A stretch of 64,000 nucleotides of DNA from Microstegium vimineum (lineage: Eukaryota > Streptophyta > Magnoliopsida > Poales > Poaceae), in the NCBI GenBank assembly GCA_022036555.1, contig CM039128.1, positions 2,418,049-2,482,048 of the forward strand. Reading direction: 5' to 3'. The position numbers and the translations under genes were made by a program. Of the stretch, positions 1 to 11,760 are shown piece after piece (the stretch's first letter is position 1; the number at the start of each line of letters is the position of its first letter). Under the pieces are notes generated by a model that saw only the letters and a program-made list of their open reading frames with translations, did no database searches and had not been told where the DNA came from.

Positions 1-3000
1 TGCGTGCCAGTCTATCGAGGGGGTCGGGGTCGCGGCCGTTCCGTCGATCTCCATGACTTCTTCCCCATTCGAGGGGGGATCGGTCAAGGGGGGTGGATCG
101 ACCCCTTGCTCGAGGGCGGGAGCCCCGAGCCTAGGTCGACGGACGGCTCGTGGAGGTCCCTCGAGAAGACGTCGGGAGGAACCGTACGTGTGGTTGACGC
201 GATTTTGGCCAGCTCGTCGGCAGCTTCGTTGTATCGGCGGGCGGTGTGGTTGACTCCGAGGCCGTAGAATTTGTCCTCGAGCCTTCAGACCTCCTTGCAG
301 TAGGCCTCCATCTTGGGGTCATGGCAGCTCAAATCTTTCATCACTTGGTCGATCACCAACTGCGAGTCCCCCCGCACGTCGAGGCGTCGAACCCCGAGCT
401 CGATGGCGATGCGCAGACCGTTGATGAGGGCCTCGTACTCGGCTACGTTGTTGGAGGCGGGGAAGTGGAGACGGATGATGTAGCGCATGTGAACCCCGGA
501 GGGTGATATGAATAGCAATCCGGCGCCTGCCCCCGTCTTCATCAACGACCCGTCGAAGTACATGGTCCAGAGCTCGGTCTGAACTTGCGCCGGGGGTAGT
601 TGGGTGTCGGTCCACTCTGCAACGAAATCTGCCAATACCTGAGACTTAATGGCCTTCCGAGGGGCGTAGGAGAGAGTTTCCCCCATGAGCTCGACCGACC
701 ACTTGGCGATTCTTCTAGATGCCTCCCGGTTCTGGATTATCTCTCTGAGGGGGAAAGATGAGACCACAATAACCGGGTGGCCCAGGAAATAGTGCTGGAG
801 CTTCCGCCGAGTGAGGATGATAGCATACAACAGCTTCTGGATGTGGGGGTATCTCGTCTTGGTCTCAAAAAGTACCTCGCTCACGAAGTAGACAGGCCTC
901 TGAACCGGCAGGGCGTGTCCTTCTTCCGCCCTCTCGACTACTACGGCAGCGCTGACTACCTGGGTAGTTGTTGCGACATAGAGCAAGAGGGGCTCGGCTG
1001 GGCTCGGGGGTACCAAGAAAGGTGACGAGGTGAGCAAGGCTTTGAGCTTCGAGAGTGATTCCTCGGCCTCAGCAGTCCATGCGAAGTGTTCTATTTTCTT
1101 CAGGAGGCGGTAAAGGGGTAGTGCCTTTTCTCCGAGCCTCGAGATGAACCGGCTGAGGGCTGCGAGGCACCGCGTGACCCTTTGTACGCTCTTAAGGTCG
1201 TTGATCGGGCCCATCCTTGTGATCGCGGTTACCTTCTCGGGATTGGCCTCGATCCTGCGTTGGGAAACTATGTACCCCAAGAGCATGCCTCGAGGAACCC
1301 CGAAGACACACTTCTCAGGGTTTAGTTTTATGCGGTTTGCCCTGAGGCACCCAAACGCGATCTCGAGATCCCCGGCCAGGTTCCCGACTGTTTTGGACTT
1401 GACCACGATGTCATCGACGTAGGCCTCGACGGTCGGCCCTATGTGTTTCCCAAATACGCGGAGCATGCATCGCTGATACGTGGCCCCGGCGTTTCGCAAT
1501 CCGAAGGGCATAGTGAGGTAGCAAAACATGCCAAAGGGGGTGATGAAGGAAGTCGCGAGCTGATCGGATTCCTTCATCTTTATTTGGTGGTAGCCAGAAT
1601 ACGCGTCAAGGAAGCAGAGAGTTTCGCATCCCGCAGTGGAATCTACTATTTGATCGATACATGGTAATGGAAAAGGAACCTTGGGACATGCTTTATTTAA
1701 ACTAGTCTAGTCTACACACATCCTATCCTTCCCATTCTTTTTCTTGACAAGGACAGGGTTTGCTAACCACTCGGGATGATGTACCTCCTTGATGAATCCG
1801 GCCTTCAAAAGCTTATCGACCTCCTCCCCGATGACCCTGCACTTCTCCTCGTCGAAACGGCGCAGCCGTTGCTTCACCGGTTTGGACCTGGCTCGGATGT
1901 CCAAGGAGTGCTCGGCGACCTCCCTCAGAATGCCCGGCATATCCGAGGGGCTCCATGCAAACACGTCGGCATTCGCACGGAGAAAGTCGACGAGCACAGC
2001 CTCCTATTTAGGCTTGAGGGTGGCGCTGATCGTCAGCACTTTCCCATCCGCGTGGCCGGGGTCGAGCGGGATGGTCTTGGTGTCCTCCGCCGGCTTGAAG
2101 TTGCCGGCGTGTCGCTTGGGGTCGGGGATCTCCCTAGACAACTCGTCGAGGGCCGCGAGGACGGCCGACTCTCCGACGGCTTCGGCGTTTTCCACGCACT
2201 CAACGTCGCAGTCGTATGCGTGCTCGTAGGAGGTGCCGACGGTGATGACCCCCGTGGGCCCTGGCATCTTCAGCTTGAGGTAGGCATAGTTCAGGATTGC
2301 CATGAACTTGGCGTACCCTGGTCGACCGATGTTGGTGTGGTAGATGCCACGAAACGCGACCACCTCGAAGGTCAGTTCTTCCTTTCGAAAGTTCGAGGGG
2401 ACACCGAAACAGACAGGTAGCTTGACGCGGCTGATCAGGAGTGCCTTTTTTCCTGGGACGACCCCGTGGAATCCTCCTGCGCTGGGCAAGAGCTCGGTCC
2501 TCTCGATCCCCAGGAGGTCGAGGGTCGCAGCGTAGATGATGTTGAGGCTGCTTCCCCCATCCATGAGTACCTTCGTGAGGCGGGTGTTGAGTATGATCGG
2601 GTCAACGACGAGCGGGTAGAACCCTGCGTTGGGGACGTGCTCGGGGTGGTCGTCCTGGTCGAAGGTGATCGGCGTGTGTGACCAGTCGAGATATCGAGGG
2701 GCCTGGGCTCGAACGGAGAAGACCTCTCGATGCTCCCTCTTACGATGACGCGTGCTGAGTCGAGTCGAGAGTCCCCCATAGATCATGTAGCAGTCGTGAA
2801 TCCCGGGGAAGCCCTCGTTCTTGCCGTCGTCCCCGTCGTGCGGATCCCCCTTCTTGTCGTCTTTCTTGAAGCCGGGAGGGTTGGAGTGCTTTTTAAGCAT
2901 GCGACAGTCCTCGAGACGGTGGTTGGCCGGTCCCATATGATAGGGGCAGGGCTCCTTCAGCATCTTGTCGAAGACGCCTCCGTCGAGAGGGGGCCCTCGA

Positions 3001-3017
3001 GGCTTCTTATTGTCCAT
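1..3017 (-). pseudogene. Gypsy pol remnant: protease, reverse transcriptase, RNase H, archaeal-type RNase H
   Basis: On the minus strand this frame reads first through a gag-end Cys/His motif (CPYHMGPANHRLEDC, about 2.92 kb). It then passes a retropepsin-like site (LMDGGSSLNI, about 2.57 kb) and reaches reverse transcriptase with the catalytic YVDD at 1410-1421. RNase H follows, then a second RNase H domain beginning near YFDGS at about 0.56 kb. The frame is broken by TAG at 2004-2006, TAG at 1707-1709 (just after MCVD, in the fingers of RT, where Tyr is usual) and TGA at 285-287. The sequence beyond each stop keeps the expected domain, so these look like point mutations rather than boundaries. 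The product would be replication enzymes of the element; none can be made intact from this copy. Confidence 0.85.
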
Positions 3018-4435
3018 CGCAGCGAAAAGATCGTCGGGCTCGACGTCAGGCTCGACGTTGCGTCGACCCGGCTGGTTTTTCTTTTTCTTCTTCTTGCCGC
3101 CGTTGTCGCTGTTGTTGTTCTTGGGCCCATTGTTCCTCTTGGGCCCGTTGTTTGAGCCCCGGGCTCATCCACCTTGGCCTTCCCCTTGTCTGGAGGTATT
3201 TGGAAGAACGCGCCAACGGCTTCCTCGTCGGCTGCGTAGTTGGCGATGATGTCCATGAGCTCGTTGGCGGTCTTGGGGGTGTTCCGTCCCAGTTCCCATA
3301 CCAACTCCTTGCAGGTCGTTCTGGTGATGAACGTCGTGATGACGTCGTGGTCGGAGATGTGGGTTAGCGCGGTATGCTGCCTCGAAAACCGACGGGTGAA
3401 GGCGTGGAGGGTTTCTCCTGGCTTCTGCTTGCAGCTGCGGAGATCCCAGGAGTTCCCTGGCCGCTCGTAGGTTCCTTTGAAGTTTCCCTCGAAGATCCTG
3501 ACCAGGTCGGGCCAGTCTTGGATCAAGTCCGGGGGTAGCTCCTCGAGCCATCTACGAGCGGTGTCGGAGAGGAAGAGTGGGAGTTGCCGAATGATGACGT
3601 GGTCATTGTCGGCTCCTCCTAGCTGACACGCCAGCCTAAAATCAGCAAGCCAGAGCTCCGGCTTGGTTTCGTCGTTGTACTTGACCAGGCTGGTGGGTGG
3701 ACGGAAACGGACAGGCAAGGCAGTTCGCCAGATGGTTCTGCCGAAGACTCGGGGCCCTGGTGGCTCCGGAGATCGACATCGATCTTCGTCGCTGTCGTAG
3801 CGCCCGCCTCGGTGAGCGCTGTAACCTCGAGCCTCGGCGCCGCCGTACCGGCGTCGATTGTTCTCCCGTGGTGGTCGATCGTCGACGATGCGGTCTCGAA
3901 CCGGTCGTCGCTCTACTCGGCCCTGGGGCGCTTTGTCCTGGTGGACGGATACCTCTTGATTTTGTCGAGGGGGTGCTTCCTGACGCTCGGAGGCGGCTCC
4001 TCGACGCCTCGAGGCCGAGCTCTCCGCCTGCTGCACGGTCGCAGTTTGGAGAAGCCCCTGGATTTCGTTCCTGATGCGTCGTGCTTGGGGTGTCGATGGC
4101 GTCGGCATGTCGCGAAGAAGCATTGCGGCCGCAATGACATTTTGGCTGGCGCGGTTGTAGACTCGGGGTTCGTTTGCCCCCACCTCGACGATTTGCCGAT
4201 GGACTTCCCAGGCCCGCTCGCGAGCCACTCCACCCTGTGGGCGCCCGTGATCTCGCTCGAGGGCGTGCTCGAGCTGCTGAAGTCGTAGGCGCTCCTCTTC
4301 GAGCTTGTTGAGCAGCTCTCGGACTTGCGTGATCTGGACGTCCGGAGGTGGATCGGCTTTGTCAGGACTCGGGGGGTCGGCGTCTCGTGCTGGTGTGGCG
4401 TTGCCCCCTCCTCCTTCATCTGTGGCCGCGGTGTC

Positions 4436-7413
4436 TGTCACACCCAATTTTCAGGATAAAATTGAATATGAATAACTCATGTGTGCCCAGAGATCAATCA
4501 CACACATAAGCCGACAAATCTTTAAATAGTACCATCACTGAGTGCTTATTACATAACGAATAATATTTATTAAACATAACAGCGGAATATAAAGATAACT
4601 CTCGCGACGAAGCTCCACTTCATAGGGAACGCCGACTGGTTGACCACTAGCCTAGTACTCCTCACGGTAGTCTTCATAGCCATCTGAAGGGGTTGAGAAA
4701 GCAAGAGTGAGCACTTACGTACTCAGCAAGAGTAACACAGGGTTATGAAGCTCAAAAGGTTGACACTGTCTGTACTGCGGTTGCTTTTAACTTGGTCAAG
4801 TTTTACCAACACTTAGCTTTAATTATGCATAACCCAATTAATAACCACATGATATAAGTATAATAAACCACATTAATAATTAAACAATATGATCTTCTAC
4901 ACTGTGAGTTTTCCAGGCCGCTCGTGACCGTGAGCACGGCTATCATGATAGATTTACACTCTGCAGACGTTATACACTTTACCCACAAGCCATGTTGCCC
5001 TTATGCCCGGGTTTATAACTCCCATAACACTTCCAAGGTGAATGGGCAGGGAACACTATGAAGTCTTTCAAAAGCTCTTTATAACATGTAGCGGACCCTA
5101 CGAGCCCAATGCAAAGGGGAATATGGGACACCCCGATGGTACCACCCGCAGCGGTCCCCACACAAGCTATACCCCATAACCAGCTCGGCAAAGGTGCCTT
5201 TCACGAACCACAAGCATGCTAGTCCAAACTCTATACTCAACTAAAGCCAGAGCCATATAGCACTCGTGGTTGTATTAAATATCCCAGCTTTTGCCCTACA
5301 GTGGGGTCCTATTCCATGTTGCTACAAAAGCCAATTTTATCTCATTGTTGCATATATCATTAATCAAGATTCATCTCAAGATCCATTATTGTAAAGCATA
5401 GCAAAGCTACCCATATGCACATAAACCCATGGTGACAAGGTAAAGGATAACAAAGCTATGGTATAGATCTAATAGGAATCAAATTAGACACATGCAATAA
5501 TGACTAGATTGAATTATGGTGAATACGTAACAAGGATGATCCCACGTTAAACTTGCCTCGATCCCAAAGCTCTTGGTGATCCTGATCTGCTGCAAAGAAC
5601 TCTTGGTCAACGAAGATCTCACCGGCTGTACTCGATCAACATCACCACGCAATCATCCGAACAATCATACACGAAGCAATAAAGACATGATCAGAACATT
5701 ACACCATAAACAATAAAGATACTTTGAAAAGGTTATAAAACAGATCTAAACTTTACTACGATCACAAAGACGCGAGAATCACGCTAATCGGATCTAAAAC
5801 GAAGAAGTTAGAGATTAAACGGGATTTTGAAAAGGGCAGATTAAAGCTTTAGCAAAGTAATTTTCTCTGATTTTCAAAAGTAATTAACATAGGTGAAATC
5901 TATACTACTGGATAGAGCATAAAAATACGGATCTAACGCAACTCGAACGGGTCGATTTGGATTTAAAACGAAGAAAATATAAGCATTTGAAGTTTAGAGG
6001 CAAAATAGGAAATTAGGGTTTTATTTTATTTTCGAATTAAATTAGACTTAAAAAGGAATTACGCCTTCCAAAGGGGAAAGCGCATTACTGAAGTACGCTT
6101 TATGGACTGCGTGTTGAGGGATCAAAAGCCCGAGGGCTCTTTAGCAAAGTGACCACCCGAAGGGGTATCTTTGTTTCTGGGCCGTAGGATTAGAGATGGA
6201 TGGATAAGATTAGATCCCGGGGGAAGAGAGAGAGGGAACGGGCGGCGCGAAGTGGTTAGGGACTCGGGTGCCCTAATTCCATCAGGAACAAGCTGGGGAG
6301 CATGAAGGGGACATGGCAAACCGATCTAGGGCCACTGCAAGGCTCGGGGGCGGATGGTTAATGCCGACGACTGAGAACCGCGGCGGCAGACCTCGGCAGA
6401 ATGGCGGCGAGGCAAACCCGAGCGCGACAGAGGGAGAAAGGAGAGGGGAAAGACGTTCGGGGCCCTAGCGAAGGTGATGTGAGGCTCGGAGATGCGTACC
6501 GCAGTCGGAGTAGAGCGGAACGGCGGCGGTTGTCTCGGCGGCGAGCTCCGTTCGGCGGCGGCACTGCTGCGTTCACGAGGCAAGGCGAGGCGATTGCGAT
6601 GAGGAAAAACGGCGTGGTGGCGGCGCTATTTAAAGGAGGCGGGGACGGAGTCCCTTGCGGACACGAGCGCGGGCGTGGCGTGGAATCCGCACGCGGGCAC
6701 GACGCGGCGCGGCGGTTACGGACGGAGAAGAGTCCGCCGCGGATACGAGAAGGAAGAAGGGAGGGCGCTGACTCGCGGGCCACGCGGTCAGAGCGAGAAG
6801 AGGGAGAGGAGACGAGAGGCACGGGCACGCGGAAGAGGCGGTCGCGAGGCGCGGGGCGTCGCAGCGTCGTGGCGGGCAGTGTCCGGCTCGGACACTGGAG
6901 GAAGAAGGGGAGCGCTGACAAGCGGGCCAGGGATGTCAGCGGCAGAGAGAGGGAAAAGGAGGGAGGCGAGCGGCGCCGACAGGTGGGTCCCGGGTGGCAG
7001 TGGGAGAGAGAGAGGGAGGCCGCGGTGCGGGCTGCGGCCGAGTGGGCTGTGGCGCCGGGCAGGCCGGCCCAGAGAGAGGAAAGGGAGAGGGAGGAGGGAG
7101 AGCAGGCCGCGGGCTTCTCGGGCCAGAAAAATGAGAGGGTGGTTTTCCTTTTTCTTTTTATTTTTCAAAATTGAATTTTGCAATTTGGTTTTTCAAATGA
7201 GATTTTGAAATCCTTTTTAAGATTTTGCAAAGCCACCCAACACAAGAAAAAGAATGCAGGGGCATGAGATGCATCACAACATGTTGAACCTAACATGAGA
7301 TTTAACTTTAGTTTTATATATTTAATTCTATGCTTCACAAAAATTTACTTAAATTAAATCAAATTAAACTCAAATTCAAATCTAATTTCTAATTCAAATT
7401 TTAGGATATTACA
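4436..7413 (+). mobile_element. Solo LTR, Tekay/Del-like chromovirus (2,978 bp)
   Basis: The element starts TGTCACACCC, ends GGATATTACA and is flanked on both sides by the 5-base duplication GTGTC (4431-4435 and 7414-7418). TG...CA ends plus a perfect 5-base duplication define a complete LTR. No internal polyprotein is present, so this is a solo LTR left by recombination between the two LTRs of a full element. The long AT-rich first half, the TGTCACACCC start and the length fit Tekay/Del-type chromoviruses of grasses. The 3' half (about 6.3-7.1 kb) is strongly GC-rich, and its open frames are composition artefacts. It lies inside the gag of the older Tat element. Confidence 0.92.
6627..6634 (+). 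promoter_or_regulatory. Possible TATA box of the solo LTR
   Basis: TATTTAAA lies in an otherwise GC-rich stretch of the LTR and is followed by GC-rich sequence that could be the transcript start. Position and composition suit an LTR promoter in plus orientation, but there is no transcript evidence. Confidence 0.3.
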
Positions 7414-8104
7414 GTGTCGTCGACGTTGTCCTGGGGATCAGCCTGACCGTCGAGGTGGAAGCATTCTCGGGTGGGATCGTAATCCTCATCGGGGGAGTCC
7501 GAGTCGGGGTCGCCGTGGTAGAAGTGGGGGAAAGATCCCCTGCGCTCCTCCTCCAGGCGTCGCCGCAACATGCCCTAGGTTGGGGCTCGTCTTGGCTCCG
7601 GGCGCTCGTCTGGTGGAGAGACGGTGACGGGGTTGATCGTCGCACGTGGCGGGCTCCCTGGAGACCCGCAACGTGTCTGTATCTGCAAACCTACGAGGGT
7701 AGAACAGAGTCTGGCGCTGTTGTGGAGCCCGTATGGCAGACGGGCGCGAGTCCCACGGTTGAAGCGGGACGGGGCGGATGGGACAGGCCCCATACCGGGG
7801 TGGTTGGAAGTAGGGGTCGAGCCCCCCAGTCGAGGGGAGGGGTCGAGACCTGCGTGGCCTTGTCGTGTCCCTGAAGACATCGTCGAGGGTCGTCCTGTTC
7901 ACGTCTCGAGGGGTGCCTCTGGAGTCCATACTCGCGACGTGGTTACAGGGGCAGCACAGTTGACGGAGGTCCAGGACATGGCGGTGAGCTGATGGATTTG
8001 ACTGTGGTCGTGGGCGCCCATGGCGTTAGGCGGGAGTGGGTAAGCGCGCCGCATCTCCTTTAACCCATATCGGGAGCAGGTGAGCTGATCGAGCTTCCTG
8101 CCCA

Positions 8105-8240
8105 GGGATCGTTCGTTCGACCCCTGGTCCGTCATTCGGCGTCGAGGTGGAGGCAGAGGGATCGTTCGTTCGACCCCTGGTCCGTCATTCGGCGTCGAGG
8201 TGGAGGCGGAGGGGTCGTTCGTTCGACCCCTGGTCCGTCA
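8105..8240. repeat. 53-bp tandem repeat, about 2.6 copies, in the Tat LTR/leader
   Basis: The block GTTCGTTCGACCCCTGGTCC recurs at 8111, 8164 and 8217, a period of 53 bases, joined by GCGTCGAGGTGGAGGC. It lies between the LTR start at 8419 and gag of the Tat element. The near-identical copies suggest a late local duplication or slippage. Confidence 0.9.
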
Positions 8241-8419
8241 TTTTTCCAGAAGCAGGCCGGCCCACGACTGGTTGCTATCGCCGGTGCAAGGGGCCTTCGT
8301 GTGATGGGCCCTTCTTTGCTGACTTGAGCGGTTGGTTGGTTCCTGTCTTAAAAATGGTTGCTATGTTAAGCGTTAAATTATCGAAGGGTTTAGGGTACCC
8401 CTTACCTTTGTACCCGACA
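8241..8419 (-). repeat. 5' LTR terminus of the Tat element
   Basis: On the minus strand this begins TGTCGGGTACAAAGG and continues with GGGGTACCC, a start recognisable in grass Tat-type LTRs. The inner LTR boundary and primer-binding site cannot be placed, because the sequence passes straight into the 53-bp repeats and then gag-like sequence. Probably a truncated LTR. Confidence 0.55.
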
Positions 8420-8909
8420 AATTTAATTGGTATTTAAATTATTTGTAATATTTTTTGGTTTTCAATATCAGAAATTTGAAAATCCTTGCAAATGAGGGGA
8501 ATGACTTCACCTTTATTTAATTTGAAAATCCTTGCAAACTAGGGTAATAATCGAGCGGAAGCGCAGCCGCCCGGACAGCGGGTTGGGATGGCTGACTTCG
8601 CGTGGTTCCTCCAGCATGCGCTCTCGGCGCCTCGGAACGCGCCCGGTATGCGCCCCAGCAGTGGCAGCAACCATGTCGTCATCATCACGGGCAAGAGCAT
8701 CAGGAGGCCCCAGCTGGTGAACGTTATTGTCTCATTATCTCTAACTTTCTCACTACTACATCACATAGCAGCTGAGAAATGTCGCCATCATGCTTGGTGT
8801 CAATCAGCTAATGTATTACCAAACACGTCATTAACGGTAGTCACTAATTGCATGTTGACATCGTGTTTTTAGTAATAGCCTGACGGAGGGCTATGTAAGG
8901 CATGACCAC
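8420..8909. other. Unassigned spacer between the Tat element and CACTA element 1
   Basis: The first half is AT-rich with no gene. At about 8550-8725 a GC-rich block could be an exon remnant, but I recognise no protein in any frame. At 8752 the text CACTACTACATCACATAG resembles a CACTA terminus, with no matching 3' end found. Confidence 0.3.
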
Positions 8910-8945
8910 ATCCACTAGTACATAAATTCTTTTAGGACACGGTGC

Positions 8946-9240
8946 GTATTTGTGATTGGAGGCGCCCACCTATCCTGCCCGCCTCCATTAATCGAGGCCC
9001 GGCCGCCTCCGTCTGTGGAAGACGGTCGGCTTATATGCCCACCTCCGTGAATGATTAACCGAGGTGGGCATATAAGGAGCGACCGCCTCGGTTAATATAG
9101 ATTAACCGAGGCGGTCATCATAATGCATCCGCCTCCGTTAATAGATTAATGGAGGCGGGCACCATAACGCGACCGCCTCCGTTAATCTATATTAATGGAT
9201 GCGGTTTTCTTACATTTGCCTGCCTCCGTTAATAGTTTCC
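8946..9240. repeat. Left subterminal repeats of CACTA element 1
   Basis: At least eight copies in both orientations of a motif built from CCGCCTCC and GTTAAT, e.g. CCGCCTCCGTTAAT and ATTAATGGAGGCGG. In En/Spm such arrays bind the element's TNPA-type protein. The same motif fills the right end. Confidence 0.9.
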
Positions 9241-9783
9241 TATTTGATGCTATAGCGCCGCCCCCTTCTTCCTCCTCTCGACGCCTTCCTTCCATTTTTT
9301 TAGAGTTTTCAGATTGAAAACCCTAAAACTAAGGAAAACTTAGGGGGGGAGGTTTTGATCTTGATTTGTTGGAGGAGGACATCCCAAAAGGTATACATGC
9401 TCTCCAAACATCATTTTACCCCTCTATTTGGGCTCTTTTAGATCTAGTCTAGATCTACAATCATGGAGGAGAGAGAAAACTGCTATTTTCTTTAACTCTA
9501 GATCTAATATCTTCTTTCTAATCCTTTGTTCTTTGATGGTTAGATGATTTGTTGAAGATTGGACCCCAAAAATTAATTAAGGGGAAAACGTTTTGCTCTC
9601 TTGATTTGGGAGAAGACATCACAAAAGGGTAACACACATGCTTTCCAAACTTCATTTTACCCTTCTATTTGGGCTCTTTGAGATCATATCTAGATCTACA
9701 CTAAATTTGTTTATCTATTTTTTTAGTTTAAACTTTGTTCTTTGATATGATGGTCATATATATATGATTTGTAGGGGTGCAAA

Positions 9784-10905
9784 ATGGAGAGGTCTCAATG
9801 GATGTACGAGATAAAGAGAATGGAACCACAATATCTCCTTCATGTCCGGAAGTTTATTGCAGTTGAGAAAGCTCACCGTGAGCGTCTCGATAGGACGACA
9901 ATTACTTGTCTGTGTTCTCACTGCAAGAACATGAAAGCTCACAAAGATGGCGAGGTGCAATCTCATTTGATCAGATTTGGTTTTGTTAAGGATTACACGG
10001 TTTGGACTTTTCATGGCGAAAAGGTAGTAGATTCAACTGTGGAAGAAGCATCTAGAGGGAAATCGGTCAATAATAATAATGCAGAGTTCGTAGGACGAGC
10101 TGAACCAGCTGCCTCCTCGTCTGTGTCGGCAGAAAGCGATGACAATGCTCGTGATTACATCACGATGGATGACCTTTTCGAGGATATGGGTGGTGCTGAC
10201 GACGATGGAGGTGATGAAGACGTTGTTGTGAGAGACGTAGAGGGTGCAGAGCTAATGGAGGAAATAACTAACCGCCTTGATGAAGATGACATTATGTTTG
10301 GCAACCCTGGATGGCTTGAGAATTTTAGGGAGATGAAGCAGGCTGCATTGGACCCTCTTTATAATGGTTGTCCAAAGCATTGGACGGAGCTGCGTTTTAA
10401 CCTCACGATGCTGATGTTGAAGGCTAGGCATGGTTGGTCTGACACTAGCTTCAATGACCTCATGATTGTCCTTGCTGACACATATCCAGAGGAAAACAAG
10501 GTGCCTGCAAATACATACCGAGCGAAGAAGCTGATCCGACCAGTGGCGATGAAGCTTAGAAAAATCGATGTCTGCCCTAACCACTGCATCCTTTTTCGAG
10601 GAGAGAATGAGAAGTTGGATCGTTGTCCAAACTGTGGTGCTAGTCTTCCCCGCACCGGAGCTCCCCGTGGAACCCTAGCTCCCCGCGCGCCTCCTCCGTC
10701 TTCCCCGCGCCAGAGCTCCACGTCGGGCGCCGCACCGCCAATTTCCCCACGCCTCCGTCTTCCCCGCGCCGGACCTCCACGCCGGGCGCTGCGCCGAGCT
10801 CCCCTAGAACCTCACCGTTGTTGTGGTTGTACCTCAGTTCGTCCCCAATTCTCTGTCTTCCTTATTTTGTCTTTTTTTTGTGTGCCTATGATACGAATAA
10901 TATGA
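9784..10905 (+). pseudogene. TNP2-type CACTA transposase, N-terminal part only
   Basis: Starts at ATG 9784. Residues about 5-77 match the transposase-associated domain found before plant TNP2: a QWMYEI start, the zinc-like CLCSHC at residues 42-47, then HLIRFGF and WTFHGE. An acidic linker follows, then a TNP2 start region (LNLT-like block near 210, and CPNHCILFRGENEKLDRC at about 270-287). After CPNCGAS (about residue 290, near 10.65 kb) TNP2 similarity stops and the frame runs into a Pro/Arg/Ser-rich GC-rich block. The DDE catalytic domain, normally several hundred residues, is absent. The 373-residue length therefore reflects an internal deletion. Its full-length relatives cut and rejoin CACTA ends; this one cannot. 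Confidence 0.85.
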
Positions 10906-11049
10906 TGCCAAAGATGGACCTAGCAGCATGCCACTGTCAGTGATGCAAATTTATGCATGTGATGCCAAAGTGATGCAAATTTGGAAATTTATTATCAGTG
11001 AGTATGTTTTTTTTGTTTTGTGCCTGTGATGCCAAAGTGATGCAAATTT

Positions 11050-11760
11050 TGTCCTTCTTCTATTGTTTTTCTCCTACTACTACTCTCCTACTACTACTGT
11101 CCATATACTACTGTCAGTGACCATATGTTTTGATTTTGTCCTCCTACTACTACTCTCCTATATACTCCTACTACTACTCTCCTACTACTATTGCCAGGGA
11201 GCATGTCTTTTTTGTTTTGTTTTTCTCCTCCTACTACTACTCTCCTATTCTCCTACTACTACTCTCCTACTACTACTGTTAGTGAGCATATGTCCTTTTG
11301 TTTTGTTTTTTTCCTCCTACTACTACTCTCCTATTCTCCTACTACTACTCTCCAACTACTACTGTCAGTGAGCATATGTCTTTTTGTTTTGTTTTTTCCT
11401 CCTACTACTACTCTCCTATTCTCCTACTACTACTCTCCTACTACTACTGTCAGGGAGCATGTCTTTTTTGTTTTGTTTTTCTCCTCCTACTACTACTCTC
11501 CTATTCTCCCACTACTACTCTCCTACTACTACTGTCAGTGAGCATATGTCTTTTTGTTTTCTTTTTTCCTCCAACTACTACTCTCCTATTCTCCTACTGC
11601 TACTCTCCTACTACTAATGTCAGTGAGCATGTCTTTTTTGTTTTGTTTTTCTCCTCCTACTACTACTGTCCTTATACTACTGTCAGTGACCATATGTTTT
11701 GTTTTTTCCTCCTACTACTACTCTCCTATTCTCCTACTACTACTCTCCTACTACTTACTA
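11050..11760. repeat. Pyrimidine-rich minisatellite inside CACTA element 1
   Basis: About seven to eight degenerate copies of an 85-95-bp unit: CTCCTACTACTACTCTCC blocks joined by GTCAGTGAGCATATGTC and a TTTTTGTTTTG tract. GTCAGTGAGC-like anchors recur roughly every 86 bases between 11110 and 11690. Long open frames here are products of the TAC/CTC repeats, not genes. It lies between the TNP2 fragment and the second gene, so it is probably intronic or intergenic within the transposon. Confidence 0.9.

Larger units (their letters stand above)
2957..8000 (-). pseudogene. Gypsy gag remnant, split by a solo LTR
   Basis: The larger part (about 2957-4435) encodes a coiled, charged region and then a capsid-like retrotransposon gag domain. 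Recognisable pieces are KPELWLADFRLACQLGG, then LPPDLIQDWPDL, then ETLHAFTRRFSRQ, as in plant gag_2-type proteins. Upstream gag sequence resumes at 7414 on the far side of the inserted LTR, and the reading frame is continuous if the LTR and one copy of its 5-base duplication are set aside. A frame change near 3.15 kb separates gag from the Cys/His motif and protease frame. The start codon is uncertain; ATG codons lie near 7.98-8.02 kb. Structural protein of virus-like particles; non-functional here. Confidence 0.75.
1..8419 (-). mobile_element. Ty3/gypsy retrotransposon, Tat lineage, decayed and 3'-incomplete
   Basis: Reading the minus strand, the element starts at 8419 with TGTCGGGTACAAAGG, an LTR start common in grass Tat-type elements. 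It then shows gag, an aspartic protease, reverse transcriptase, RNase H and a second RNase H-like domain, and runs off the window at position 1, so integrase and the 3' LTR lie outside. The dual RNase H arrangement supports Tat rather than chromoviruses. It is interrupted by a solo LTR at 4436-7413. In-frame stops at 285-287, 1707-1709 and 2004-2006 and a frame change near 3.15 kb show that it is dead. The LTR-to-gag distance is only about 400 bases, short for this lineage, so the 5' LTR and leader are probably partly deleted. Confidence 0.85.

Noticed and set aside
3697..4288. Plus-strand open frames opposite gag
   Set aside because: Shadow frames of the minus-strand gag coding sequence.
6358..7208. 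Overlapping Arg/Gly-rich open frames on both strands
   Set aside because: They lie in the GC-rich half of the solo LTR, where stop codons are rare by composition.
8752..8909. CACTACTACATCACATAG as a third CACTA start
   Set aside because: No inverse end or subterminal repeat array could be matched to it.
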